NCBI RefSeq assembly: GCF_007829875.1
Contig: NZ_VIWV01000001.1
Location: 3,814,501-3,878,500, forward strand
Source: Streptomyces capillispiralis
GTDB taxonomy: Bacteria > Actinomycetota > Actinomycetes > Streptomycetales > Streptomycetaceae
Direction: 5' to 3'
Length of the DNA: 64,000 bases
Shown here in pieces: positions 9,058 to 17,184 of the stretch. The position numbers were made by a program, and so were the translations under genes. The notes beneath the pieces were generated by a model. The model was not told the origin of the DNA and did not search any database. It worked only from the letters and a program-made list of their open reading frames with translations. Numbering within the stretch: the first letter of the stretch is position 1; the number at the start of each line of letters is the position of its first letter.

Positions 9058-9128
9058 GCGGGTGTAGTTTAATGGTAGAACATCAGCTTCCCAAGCTGAG
9101 AGCGCGAGTTCGATTCTCGTCACCCGCT
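9058..9128 (+). tRNA. tRNA-Gly(CCC)
   Basis: A 71-base cloverleaf: acceptor GCGGGTG pairs with CACCCGC, anticodon stem TCAGC/GCTGA, loop TTCCCAA giving anticodon CCC (9090-9092), T-loop TTCGATT. CCA is not encoded. The region immediately 3' is rich in decayed accessory genes, so this tRNA may have served as an integration site. Confidence 0.95.
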
Positions 9129-9133
9129 CTTCT

Positions 9134-9164
9134 CGAAGCCCCAGGTCAGTGACCTGGGGCTTCG
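9134..9164 (+). terminator. tRNA-Gly terminator hairpin
   Basis: Fifteen-base perfect arms (CGAAGCCCCAGGTCA at 9134-9148 and its complement at 9150-9164) around a single base, only 6 bases after the tRNA. Confidence 0.85.
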
Positions 9165-9328
9165 CAGTGCGCATCGCAATCTTTCCGCCTTGAGGCCCTC
9201 AGGTTGACCTGGAAGGTGACGGACAGGGCACTGTGACGGACGAAGAGCTGTGGGAAAGACTGGCGTGGGACGGCGGAAGCTCGAAGAGATGGGCGTCTTC
9301 CGGTCTCTGGTCGGGCGACAAAGGCACG

Positions 9329-9693
9329 TCAGACGACGTCGTGGACGTTGTGCTCGGTCAGGTCGGATGCGTGCCGGGCGACAGTGCTGTAGTCGGCATC
9401 GTCATGAAGGACAGTCAGGCCGTGGTGGGCGGCAGTGGCTGCGATGACGAGGTCTACTGCCGAAGCACTGCGATGCTCCCCTGCCTGGGCCATACGGTGT
9501 TGCACCGCGCTGATCCAACGCCCTGCGTTCTTCGGCACCGCCGCATCGGGATAGAGGTCGGGAAACATTTCCGCTGCTGCTCGGCGTAGAAGTTCAGAGC
9601 GAGATTGACCGCCTCCTCCTTGGTTCGGACGTGGGCCAGAGCCATGGCCCGCCCCAGGGCGTCGTCGTCGATATCGATCTGGGTCACGGACAT
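9329..9693 (-). pseudogene. vapBC remnant: VapB-like start joined out of frame to a VapC-like end
   Basis: From ATG 9693 (GGAGGT just upstream) a VapB-type antitoxin opens: MSVTQIDIDDDALGRAMAL, then TKEEAVNLALNFYAEQQRK. After about 42 residues it loses its family pattern, and its frame stops at 9454. In another frame, down to 9329, lies the C-terminal half of a PIN-domain toxin (HRSASAVDLVIAATAAHHGL, then LHDDADYSTVARHA). The antitoxin's second half and the toxin's first half, including its first catalytic Asp, are missing. The simplest explanation is an internal deletion. Neither product should work as a toxin-antitoxin pair. Confidence 0.7.
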
Positions 9694-9848
9694 ACGGCAC
9701 CTCCCAGGCAATGTTGGGTCCACATGTCGGCTCCCGGTGTACGCAGTCGCGACGGGTCCTCCAGAGCCGAATCGTCGGGCGTACGGAGAGCACGAGCTCC
9801 TTGAGGTGCCGGGCCGCTCGCCCCGCCGCACGGCGCCGACCCGCGCTT

Positions 9849-10364
9849 TCACCGAGCGCTTGCCGCGGGAGGCCACATGTCCCCTGCGGGAGTGGGCGCT
9901 TGGCTGCGGAGGATCCTGGGGCAGAGCGGGAGATCGTCGGGGAGTACCCGGAACGCCTTGTGGTGGCCCAAGGGGCGTACGGCCCGGAAGTCACGTCGGT
10001 CGAGAGCGAGGAGCGCGTCCGTGTCGTAGTCGGCAGCCAGCGCCACGTGGACCGCGTCAGCGAGGTCGAGGTCCAGCGCACGGTGGCGGACACGGACGGA
10101 CTGGGCGGCGCCCAGGTGGTCCGCCGTGATCTCCGGCATGACGACACGCCCCCGGCTCATCCAGCGTCGGAGGTCGTCGACCGCGCCGAGGGCGGCCTCC
10201 CTGCCGAGCTCACGCGTGGCGACGTGATCCAGTTCGGCCAGCAGCAGCGGGGACATGACCAGGAGGCCGGCAGCCATGATCGCCTCGTTCGCCGCCCGGT
10301 GTTCGGGGTGAGCCGAGTCCAGGGCCGCCAGGAGACCGGACGTGTCGGCGATGACAATGATCAC
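9849..10364 (-). CDS. vapC: PIN-domain toxin (VapC-like)
   Basis: 171 residues starting at GTG. The PIN pattern is present: IADTSG with the first Asp at about residue 7, an acidic LLAELDH, and DLDLADAVHVALA with later Asp residues. VapC enzymes are Mg-dependent ribonucleases. Family members normally end near AFRVLPDD; this one runs on for about 25 more residues into what looks like junction sequence. Its GTG overlaps the stop of the upstream antitoxin reading frame (GTGA), the usual vapBC coupling, but that antitoxin is broken. Confidence 0.75.
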   Translation of the reverse strand: MIIVIADTSGLLAALDSAHPEHRAANEAIMAAGLLVMSPLLLAELDHVATRELGREAALGAVDDLRRWMSRGRVVMPEITADHLGAAQSVRVRHRALDLDLADAVHVALAADYDTDALLALDRRDFRAVRPLGHHKAFRVLPDDLPLCPRILRSQAPTPAGDMWPPAASAR

Positions 10365-10620
10365 GCGGCGGTTCCGGAATCCGGGTCGGTCCCACGGCGG
10401 ACAGCGTCGGCGACCGTGTCACGCACCTCCGATCTGGAGGGCGTGCGTCCCGTTCCTCGAAGGTGCGCGAGAACAGCGGCTCGCCCCAGACCCTGTTCGC
10501 CATGGCCGCGAGGTGGATGCCCTGACGGATGATCTCGGCCTCACTTATCCCCCGACGCTTCGCGGCCTCCTTGATGATCGCCAGGTCTTAGGGGTCGGCG
10601 TAGACGTTCGTGCGCTTCAT
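10361..10620 (-). pseudogene. Broken antitoxin gene upstream of the PIN toxin
   Basis: The frame begins MKRTNVYADP, then hits TAA at codon 11 where family members have an acidic residue. It continues DLAIIKEAAKRRGISEAEII as a ribbon-helix-helix DNA-binding segment. After FSRTFEERDAR the reading shifts: the expected tail SRSEVRDTVADAVRRGTDPD is present in another frame and ends at the TGA overlapping the toxin GTG. There are therefore two independent lesions, a stop and a frameshift near 10440. A sequencing error could explain one but hardly both. Confidence 0.75.
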
Positions 10621-10806
10621 GGACATGTACCAGTCCGTCGGCTCATCGGATACCGCGATCGCAGACATGGGTGCGGCATCGAGCTGTGGCCCCGCAACGT
10701 GCTCGCCAAGGTGCTGCGCCGGTCTCCGTGCCGCCCCGGCACAGCGGAGTCAGTACGCTGAGTGCAGCGGGATCGGGCCCGCCACACAGTGTCCGGGAGG
10801 CGTGTC

Positions 10807-11373
10807 ATGACTGCCGAGATGGTGGCCCCGGCGTGGATGCACGAGCAGATCACGGCGGAGGAGTACGAGTCGTGGTCCGAGGAGCAGTGCGCCGGCATCG
10901 AGATCGTGGACGGAATGGTCGTCGTGAGCCCTAGCGCCTCCAAGCGGCACAACCGGCTGGCCCGCCTCCTGGCGAACGCCCTGGACGCCGCCGCGGGCCC
11001 CGACTGGAACGCCGACACGGACTTTGACGTCCGGCTACAGGACGTCCCGCTCACCAACCGCCGCCCCGACGTCATCGTCTACCGCGCTGACACGATCGAC
11101 ATCACGCCCACCCGGCCCGAGCACGTACTGCTGGTGGCCGAGGTGGTGTCGCCCGGCTCGGAGACCACCGACCGGATCGTGAAGGTGGACCAGTACGCCA
11201 AGGCCGGGATCGGCTTCTACTGGCGGATCGAGCAGGCCGCGACGGGCACACCGCTGGTGTATACGTACCTGCTCGATCCCGCGACGAGGACGTACCGCGA
11301 AGGGGACGTGTTCGCCGGCACCCTGAAGACCACCGCCCCCTTCGCGGCGGAGATCGACCTCGGCCAGGTCTGA
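10807..11373 (+). CDS. Uma2-family (PD-(D/E)XK-like) protein
   Basis: 188 residues, ATG with GGAGG six bases upstream. The family pattern is present: IEIVDGMVVVSPSASKRHNRL, NRRPDVIVYRAD (metal-binding Asp) and LLVAEVVSPGSE with the E-V-x-S-P motif, then KVDQYAKAGIGFYW. Uma2 proteins have a restriction-endonuclease-like core and are abundant in actinobacteria and cyanobacteria; their biological role is not established. It lies within the accessory strip after tRNA-Gly. Confidence 0.85.
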   Translation: MTAEMVAPAWMHEQITAEEYESWSEEQCAGIEIVDGMVVVSPSASKRHNRLARLLANALDAAAGPDWNADTDFDVRLQDVPLTNRRPDVIVYRADTIDITPTRPEHVLLVAEVVSPGSETTDRIVKVDQYAKAGIGFYWRIEQAATGTPLVYTYLLDPATRTYREGDVFAGTLKTTAPFAAEIDLGQV

Positions 11374-11686
11374 ACTGGTCGCAGGGCAGTCAGAGGGGCT
11401 GCTCAGCCTGGACGACAAGCACAGCAAATCAAGCGGGGAACAGCATCCACCCAGGTGACGCCCGAGTCGGCTCGAAGCGATCGCAGCGTCCCGGGCTGAG
11501 GGCTTCGCAGCGCTCGCGTGCGGTTGCCCCGGTCAGCCCTCCGCCCACCACCGGAAGCGGTCCGCCCCACCGCCGGCCTGTGGGGCTCGTGGGGGCCGAT
11601 CACGGCGTTCGTCTCACGCAGCGCGGCCCGGCGCTCCGGAAGGGGACGCGGCGGCGCGTGAGCGGGTGGGCCGACTTGGCGGCGTT
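11374..11686. other. Gene-free stretch
   Basis: 313 bases with no convincing coding frame, tRNA or strong hairpin. Short open frames on both strands have no family pattern and no ribosome-binding site. Confidence 0.5.
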
Positions 11687-11917
11687 CTACGAACGCGCGT
11701 CACGATCCCTCAGGGCACTGATGCCACTGGCATCGTTGAAGTGGCGATAGGCGTGTGCCTGGCGACGCGCATCGTGAAGGCCTCTCGTAGCCGCCGCCTC
11801 AATTCGCTGCGCTTCCGGACTGGCAACCATCCGGCGCCGGTCGCGGCGCACCAGCACGATCACTGCGGCTGCCACGATGGACACGACCGCTGTCGCAGTC
11901 ATCACCAGGAAGCCCAT
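11687..11917 (-). CDS. Small single-pass membrane protein
   Basis: 76 residues: one hydrophobic helix at about residues 2-23 (FLVMTATAVVSIVAAAVIVL), then a basic cytoplasmic tail. AAGGGGGGTGACT directly precedes the ATG, a good ribosome-binding site. I do not recognise the family. A GTG six bases earlier is an alternative start. Confidence 0.5.
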   Translation of the reverse strand: MGFLVMTATAVVSIVAAAVIVLVRRDRRRMVASPEAQRIEAAATRGLHDARRQAHAYRHFNDASGISALRDRDARS

Positions 11918-12082
11918 AGTCACCCCCCTTTTCACCCCAGGCCACTCATCACGGCGCTTCGGCCTTATCGCCAAAGACTGCCAGGTAACCGTACCCATTC
12001 GGCTGTCGCCGCAGACCGGTCGCTTCTCCGCAGCAGTAACGCCCTGAACTCTGCCGCCCTCCAGCAAAGCCATCTGTGGCCC

Positions 12083-12253
12083 CTGCTTTCCCGAGTGGTG
12101 GAAGAACTCCTCGTGCATGCGGGAGCGGGCGACCCCCAGACCGCGCAGCGCCCGCTCGGCGCACTCGACCAAGCCGTACGGCCCGCTCGGGAACCAGCCG
12201 TCCACCTGCTGCTCGGGCAGCAGGGCCGGCAGCAGTCCGGTTCCGTAGCCGGC
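12083..12253 (-). pseudogene. Fragment of a ferredoxin/NAD(P) reductase-type C-terminus
   Basis: The peptide VDGWFPSGPYGLVECAERAL followed by RGLGVARSRMHEEFF matches the NAD-binding C-terminal pattern of FNR-like reductases (CGPxxLvxxaexaLxxxGvxxxRihxExF), with Ser in place of the usual Cys. No FAD-binding part or start lies upstream, and the frame continues into unrelated sequence. It is read as a gene remnant; the resemblance is judged by eye only. Confidence 0.42.
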
Positions 12254-12372
12254 CCACCGCAGGTCAGCGTGGCAGCCATGCGCAGGAGACCAAGGAGATC
12301 GTGGCTGCTGGTCGCGCGGAGTGAGGGCGGTGCCTTCGCCCGGGGCCCGGCAAGGGGCGCGCACCGTTGACA

Positions 12373-12416
12373 TGAGGAAGGGCCGTCCCGGTTTATCCCG
12401 GGGCAGCCCTTCCTCA
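12373..12416 (-). terminator. Terminator after the CsbD-like gene
   Basis: Eleven-base perfect arms, TGAGGAAGGGC and its complement, with a 22-base loop, 16 bases beyond the stop codon. Confidence 0.75.
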
Positions 12417-12431
12417 GGTGTCACGGCGGCG

Positions 12432-12605
12432 TCAGCGCTTGAAGACGTCCTTGGTCTTCTCCTTGGCTTCGCGGGCGTCTCCCGTGCTCTTCTTGGCCTG
12501 TCCCTCGGCGGCCATGCGGTCGTTTCCGACGGCGCTCCCCACCGCCTTCTCGGCCTTGCCCTGAGCCTGCTCGGCCTTCGCCTTGGCCTTCTCACCGGCA
12601 CTCAT
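12432..12605 (-). CDS. CsbD-family stress protein
   Basis: 57 residues, rich in Lys, Ala, Glu and Gly with no aromatic residue except one Phe near the end. The repeated GKAEKAVG and AEGQAKKSTGDAREAK pattern is that of CsbD, a small sigma-B-type general stress protein in Gram-positive bacteria whose biochemical role is unknown. It is divergent from a hydrophobic protein gene that is also often stress-linked. Confidence 0.85.
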   Translation of the reverse strand: MSAGEKAKAKAEQAQGKAEKAVGSAVGNDRMAAEGQAKKSTGDAREAKEKTKDVFKR

Positions 12606-12742
12606 GGATCATGCCTCCTCATGGCGTCCTTGCCGCTGTCGCGGTGAAGCCCGCGTGCCCCCACTTTTCCTTCACAAACAAGACGCTGTTGGTGAATGAC
12701 GGCACCGACGCAGGGCAAACGGTGGCGCAGGAGGTAATGACT

Positions 12743-12913
12743 ATGGTTCCCCTGTTGCTCGTTCTGCTTCTCGCGCTGATCCTCTTCGGTGCGGGTTTCG
12801 CCGTGAAGATCCTTTGGTGGGTCGCCATCGCCGTTCTGGTGATCTGGCTGCTCGGTTTCGTCATGCGTTCCACCTCGGCAGGCGGTGGCCGAGGCCGCTG
12901 GTACCGATGGTGA
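12743..12913 (+). CDS. Small hydrophobic membrane protein
   Basis: 56 residues starting MVPLLLVLLLALILFGAGFA, a two-helix protein with a Gly/Arg-rich tail ending RGRWYRW. The family is common in Streptomyces and has no known function. AGGAGG eight bases upstream favours this ATG over the one at 12737. It is followed by a long perfect terminator. Confidence 0.78.
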   Translation: MVPLLLVLLLALILFGAGFAVKILWWVAIAVLVIWLLGFVMRSTSAGGGRGRWYRW

Positions 12914-12937
12914 TGCGTCCCTGAGTCGCGTTACGTA

Positions 12938-12975
12938 TCGCAGGGCCCGGCCACCGCGGTGGCCGGGCCCTGCGA
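12938..12975. terminator. Perfect 38-base palindromic terminator
   Basis: A continuous palindrome centred between 12956 and 12957 (left half TCGCAGGGCCCGGCCACCG). It lies 25 bases after the hydrophobic protein gene. Confidence 0.85.
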
Positions 12976-13228
12976 TCACGCGTGGGACATCGGAATGCCG
13001 AGCCCGACGAATGGCTCGGCCGGCACGGGTGCGGGCCGCCGTGTTTTCACGGCGCCGCGTCGAAGCGGGCAGCCCATGTGGCCGAGCCGGTGTACCGGCA
13101 TTGGACGAGGCGGTCGGTTGAAGCCGACACCGACGCCACCTCGCCGGTCATTGAGGTCAGGAACTGACCTACATGCCGCTTAGCGTCTTGCCTGTTCGAC
13201 GGAGTACGAACCACGGAAGGCAGTGACC

Positions 13229-13798
13229 ATGAGCGAGACCTCGACTGTCAACGAACCGGCCACCCACGACTCGGCCCATGAGCCGGCCCCCACCGGCGAG
13301 CGCGCCGACCTGCTGGAGTCCCTGGCCAAGCACCGGCACTTCCTGCGCTTCACCACCCGTGACCTCACCGACGAGCAGGCCGGGCGCCGGACCACCGCCA
13401 GCCAGCTGTGCCTGGGCGGGCTGATCAAACACGTGACCGCGGTCGAGCGAAGCTGGGCGCGGTTCATCCTGGACGGCCCGTCGGCGATGCCCGACTTCAC
13501 CACCATGACCGACGCCGACTGGGCCCGACGGGCCGACGAGTTCCGGATGCTGCCCGGCGAGACGCTGACCGGCGTGCTCGCCGACTACGCCGAGACGGCC
13601 CGCCGAACCGACGAACTGGTCGCCACCCTCCCCGACCTGAACGCCACCCACCCGCTGCCGAAGGCCCCGTGGTCCGAGCCGGGCGCGCGATGGTCGGCCC
13701 GCCGGGTACTGCTGCACATCATCGCCGAGACCGCCCAGCACGCCGGCCACGCCGACATCATCCGCGAGTCCCTGGACGGCGCCAAGACCATGGGGTGA
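13229..13798 (+). CDS. DinB-family protein (mycothiol/bacillithiol transferase-like fold)
   Basis: 189 residues from ATG, with GGAAGG eight bases upstream. The four-helix DinB pattern is present: a first helix with LLESLAKHRHFLRFTTRDL, then LGGLIKHVTAVERSW with the first metal-site His, and a C-terminal ETAQHAGHADIIRE supplying the other His residues. Such proteins bind a divalent metal and many act as thiol-dependent S-transferases. The substrate is unknown. A GTG at 13223 is possible but too close to the ribosome-binding site. Confidence 0.88.
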   Translation: MSETSTVNEPATHDSAHEPAPTGERADLLESLAKHRHFLRFTTRDLTDEQAGRRTTASQLCLGGLIKHVTAVERSWARFILDGPSAMPDFTTMTDADWARRADEFRMLPGETLTGVLADYAETARRTDELVATLPDLNATHPLPKAPWSEPGARWSARRVLLHIIAETAQHAGHADIIRESLDGAKTMG

Positions 13799-13810
13799 CC
13801 GGCGGGCGCG

Positions 13811-13851
13811 GCACGGCGTATCGCCCCGATACAGGGGGCGATACGCCGTGC
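13811..13851 (+). terminator. Terminator after the DinB gene
   Basis: Seventeen-base perfect arms (GCACGGCGTATCGCCCC and its complement) with a 7-base loop. Confidence 0.9.
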
Positions 13852-14032
13852 CTACTGTCGGGTGCAGGCCGGCGTCGCCCTGTGCACTCCTGGCGCCGTG
13901 GGAGTGCGTTCGCGAGATCGGGTGGCGTCGGGACGGAGGGGCCGGCGTGCCCGGTCGCGGAGTGGTGGCTTGTGGAGTACCGGAGGGTCCGGGGGCCAGG
14001 GGTGTCCGGGTGGGCCGTGGTGAGATGGTGTC

Positions 14033-14461
14033 GTGAGCCGCGCTGTGGAAGAGACCAATCGCCGTATGCTCCGGGCGCGTGACGTCATGGACCGTGACTA
14101 CGCGCAGCCGCTGGACGTCCCCGCCCTGGCCCGTGTCGCGCATGTGTCCCCGGCGCACTTCACGCGTACCTTCCGGGCCACGTTCGGTGAGACACCGCAC
14201 CGCTACCTGCAGCGGCGCCGCGTGGAGCGGGCGATGTTCCTGCTGCGGGAGACCGACCACAGCGTGACGGACATCAGCTTCGAGGTCGGGTTCACCAGCC
14301 CGGGCACCTTCAGCCGCACGTTCCACGACATCGTCGGCCGGTCGCCGCGGACGTACCGCAAGGAAGCGGTCGCCGCGGGGGTGCCGACGTGCTTCACGAT
14401 GGCGTGGGCCCGCCCGTACGTCCGTATGCCCGGCCGGTCGTCGGACCAGCCGGGCGACTGA
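14033..14461 (+). CDS. AraC-family regulator, DNA-binding domain only
   Basis: 142 residues with both AraC helix-turn-helix units: LDVPALARVAHVSPAHFTRT (about residues 24-45) and VTDISFEVGFTSPGTFSRTF (about 76-95), ending RSPRTYRK. There is no sensor domain. It lies 48 bases upstream of a VOC protein on the same strand, an association common in actinobacteria, so it probably controls that gene. Confidence 0.9.
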   Translation: MSRAVEETNRRMLRARDVMDRDYAQPLDVPALARVAHVSPAHFTRTFRATFGETPHRYLQRRRVERAMFLLRETDHSVTDISFEVGFTSPGTFSRTFHDIVGRSPRTYRKEAVAAGVPTCFTMAWARPYVRMPGRSSDQPGD

Positions 14462-14509
14462 GCAGTTCTGGATAAGTTTTCCGCCCGGCCGGTCCTTAGG
14501 GTCGGTGTC

Positions 14510-14920
14510 ATGTTCAACGCCATCACGCAGTCGCAGATATACGTCCTCGACCAGGACGAGGCCATCGACTTCTACGTCGGCAAGCTCGGCCTGGAGATCA
14601 CCGCGGACGTCGACATGGGGTTCATGCGCTGGCTGACCGTCAGCGTTCCCGGCCGGCCCGAACGACAGATCCTGCTGGAGAGGCCGGGCGCACCGGCGAT
14701 GTCGGAGGAGACGGCGGAGCAGGTGCGCCAGTTGGTGACCAAGGGGGCCATGGGCGGCTGGCTCATCCTCACCACGGACGACTGCCGCAAGACCTACGAG
14801 ACGCTGCTCGGCAAGGGCGTGGAGTTCACCGAGGAGCCCACCGAGCGCCCGTACGGGATCGACTGCGGTCTGCGCGACCCGTTCGGCAACCGCATCCGTT
14901 TCACTCAGCCGAAGGCCTGA
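14510..14920 (+). CDS. VOC-superfamily (glyoxalase/bleomycin-resistance fold) protein
   Basis: 136 residues with the paired beta-alpha-beta-beta-beta pattern. It starts FNAITQSQIYVLDQDEAIDF, with YVGKLGLEI, and ends RDPFGNRIRFTQP, the usual VOC C-terminus. It may bind a metal and modify or sequester a small molecule; the substrate is unknown. It is probably co-transcribed with the upstream AraC gene. Confidence 0.9.
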   Translation: MFNAITQSQIYVLDQDEAIDFYVGKLGLEITADVDMGFMRWLTVSVPGRPERQILLERPGAPAMSEETAEQVRQLVTKGAMGGWLILTTDDCRKTYETLLGKGVEFTEEPTERPYGIDCGLRDPFGNRIRFTQPKA

Positions 14921-15011
14921 AGGAGGGCTCGGGCCCCTTCGCGCACGGGCGGGGTGGGCAGGGACGAGAAACGATCTACCGTCTGCCCCATGGGGACGCC
15001 AGGATGGTTCC

Positions 15012-15428
15012 ATGGGGGATTCCACCGTGCACGCGGCGTTCCGTCTCACGTTCACCGACTACCAGCAGGACCCGAACGACAGTGATGTCCTGCGGCGGGC
15101 GGTGACCGTCCAGGCCGACCGGATCACGTTCGACGACGGCCACCTGAACCTGTGGCTCGACGGCACCCATGTCGGGGAGTTCTCCCTCGACATCATCGAG
15201 TCCGTCTCTCCGCAGGGCGACGGTGGCAGGAGGCGTGAGACGTGGGAGGAGCAACGGGCTCGTTTCCCTCGGATGGGCCACCCGTGGTCGCCGGAGGACG
15301 ACGCCCGTCTCCTCGCCCTCTACCAGCAGGGGGAACGTGACCTGAGCGCCCTCGGGGAGCAGTTCGGGCGCAAGCCCGGCGCCATCCGGTCCCGCCTGGC
15401 CAAGCTCGGGCTCGAAAGCCTCGCCTGA
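15012..15428 (+). CDS. Hypothetical protein with SANT/Myb-like C-terminal helices
   Basis: 138 residues. The first 75 look like a small beta-rich domain (ADRITFDDGHLNLWLDGTHV, GEFSLDIIESV). The last 50 read HPWSPEDDARLLALYQQGER, then LSALGEQFGRKPGAIRSRLAK, a Myb/SANT-like three-helix unit with conserved Trp and basic third helix that could bind DNA. Function is unknown. It stands alone upstream of the second FG-GAP gene. Confidence 0.7.
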   Translation: MGDSTVHAAFRLTFTDYQQDPNDSDVLRRAVTVQADRITFDDGHLNLWLDGTHVGEFSLDIIESVSPQGDGGRRRETWEEQRARFPRMGHPWSPEDDARLLALYQQGERDLSALGEQFGRKPGAIRSRLAKLGLESLA

Positions 15429-15596
15429 CAGGTTCGGGGGGAAAAGGAACGGCTGGACGGCTGGACGGCTGGACCGCTGGACGGCTGTGGCTGGGGGCGG
15501 CGGGCTCGTGGGCCACCAACTCCCCTGTTTCGTACAACCTTTCGGGTGCGACGGAGGTCTTTTCTGCGTCCTTATGTATGTCGTGGAAAGGAACTC

Positions 15597-17051
15597 ATGA
15601 CCCGGTCCCCTCACCAGCGTTCCCGGCGTTCCGTCGTGCTGGGCGCCACCCTCGTCGCCGCCCTGGCCGGTGGGCTGCTCATCGCCCTGCCCGGCGGGGC
15701 GAGTGCCGCCCCGTCGGGTCTCGCCGACGACTTCAACGGCGACGGCTACCGTGACCTGGCCACGGGCGCCCCGGGCGCCGTCGCGGGCGGGAAGGCGAAG
15801 GCGGGTGCCGTGGTCGTCACCTACGGCTCCTCTAGCGGTATCAGCGCCTCGCGCCACAAGAGCACGTCGCAGAGTTCCTCCGGCGTGCCGGGCTCTCCCG
15901 AGACCTCCGACCGCTTCGGCACCGAACTCGCGCACGGTGACCTCAACAGGGACGGCTACGGCGATCTCGTCGTGGGCACACCGCTGGAGGACGTCGGCAG
16001 CGACGTCGACGGCGGGTCGGTCACCATCCTGTGGGGCGGCTCGTCCGGCCTCTCGGGCGGTACGGCGATCAGCGACCCGAACGCGTCGGGCCACGACCGG
16101 TTCGGCCAGTCCCTCGCCGTCGGCGACTTCACCGGTGACGGGAAGCCCGATCTGGCGGTCGGGTCCACCGGCAAGGAGGTGTGGATCTTCAAGGGCGGCT
16201 TCACCAAGTCCGCCGGCGCGGCCGGGAAGCTGCGCTTCGACGCGAAGATCGAGTCCGGCGCGTACCCCAAGGGCGCCGTTCACCTGGCGGCCGGGGACTT
16301 CGACGACGACGGGTCGGACGACGTGGTGGTGGGGTCCTCCGTGGGCAACGTCGTCCACCGGGGCGGCCCGGCCGGGCCCACGCCGCAGACGCAGGTGGGC
16401 ACGGGGTACGCGGGCGCGCTGGCCGTGGCCGACTTCGACCGCGACGGGCACGACGACCTGGTCGTCGGCACCGACTCCGCTCCCGTCCTGGACCAGACGG
16501 CGAAGGGCGGCTACGTCACCGTCTTCTACGGCGGTGGGGCGGGCGTCACCACCACGCGCAACACCGTTCTCACCCAGGACAGCGCGGGTGTGCCGGGAGC
16601 GGACGAGTCCTACGACCTGTTCGGTGGCGCGCTCGCCGCGGGCGACGTCAACGCCGACGGCTACCCGGACCTCGCCGTCGGCGCGGGCTTCGAGAGCATC
16701 GGCACCGCGAGCCACACGGGCATGGTCTGGGTGCTGCGCGGCGGCGCCTCCGGCCTGACGGGTACCGGTGCCCAGGCCTTCAACCAGGGCACCGCGGGTG
16801 TCCCGGGCGCCAACGAGTCCTCTGACGTCTTCGGCGGCGCCGTCCACCTCGCCGACCACGACAAGGACGGCCGCGCCGATCTGTCGGTGGGCGCGGCCGG
16901 CGAGAACAGCGACGACGGCGCGGTGTGGGTCCTGCGCGGCTCCACCGCGGGCGTCACGGTCACCGGCGCGGTGAGCTTCGGCGCGTCGTCCGTGGGCATC
17001 GGGGAGTCGGGGAACGACCCCATGTTCGGGGACGTCCTGTCCGGTTCCTGA
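15597..17051 (+). CDS. Secreted FG-GAP repeat protein, second paralog
   Basis: 484 residues from ATG (AAAGGAA upstream), with an Arg-rich signal peptide cleaved near ASAAPSG. Seven FG-GAP units are visible, among them DFNGDGYRD, DLNRDGYGD, DFTGDGKPD, DFDDDGSDD, DFDRDGHDD and DVNADGYPD. Length, repeat spacing and the N-terminal mature sequence APSGL.DFNGDGYRDLA match the protein at 3212, so these are paralogs. It is presumably an extracellular Ca-binding beta-propeller with an unknown partner. A strong terminator follows. Confidence 0.9.
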   Translation: MTRSPHQRSRRSVVLGATLVAALAGGLLIALPGGASAAPSGLADDFNGDGYRDLATGAPGAVAGGKAKAGAVVVTYGSSSGISASRHKSTSQSSSGVPGSPETSDRFGTELAHGDLNRDGYGDLVVGTPLEDVGSDVDGGSVTILWGGSSGLSGGTAISDPNASGHDRFGQSLAVGDFTGDGKPDLAVGSTGKEVWIFKGGFTKSAGAAGKLRFDAKIESGAYPKGAVHLAAGDFDDDGSDDVVVGSSVGNVVHRGGPAGPTPQTQVGTGYAGALAVADFDRDGHDDLVVGTDSAPVLDQTAKGGYVTVFYGGGAGVTTTRNTVLTQDSAGVPGADESYDLFGGALAAGDVNADGYPDLAVGAGFESIGTASHTGMVWVLRGGASGLTGTGAQAFNQGTAGVPGANESSDVFGGAVHLADHDKDGRADLSVGAAGENSDDGAVWVLRGSTAGVTVTGAVSFGASSVGIGESGNDPMFGDVLSGS

Positions 17052-17069
17052 GCACTGGACGGACGGCCG

Positions 17070-17107
17070 GAAGGGGCGGCACCGGAACTCTCCGGTGCCG
17101 CCCCTTC
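17070..17107. terminator. Terminator between the FG-GAP gene and the trefoil-like gene
   Basis: Sixteen-base perfect arms (GAAGGGGCGGCACCGG and its complement) with a 6-base loop; convergent genes on both sides. Confidence 0.9.
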
Positions 17108-17184
17108 CTCAGTGCCTCACGGGGGTGATCCGCGGGGTGGGCCCCTCAGCGGTCCCCGTGTCGTCCGTGCCGGACGCGTGAGGG

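Noticed and set aside
9105-9128. Search for a second copy of the tRNA-Gly 3' end as an att site
   Set aside because: No clear repeat was noticed by eye downstream, so no attachment site is called; an exact string search would settle it.
9233-9589. A plus-strand frame beginning TDEELWERLAWDG
   Set aside because: It starts convincingly but soon becomes the antisense of the VapC remnant, and no family is recognised.
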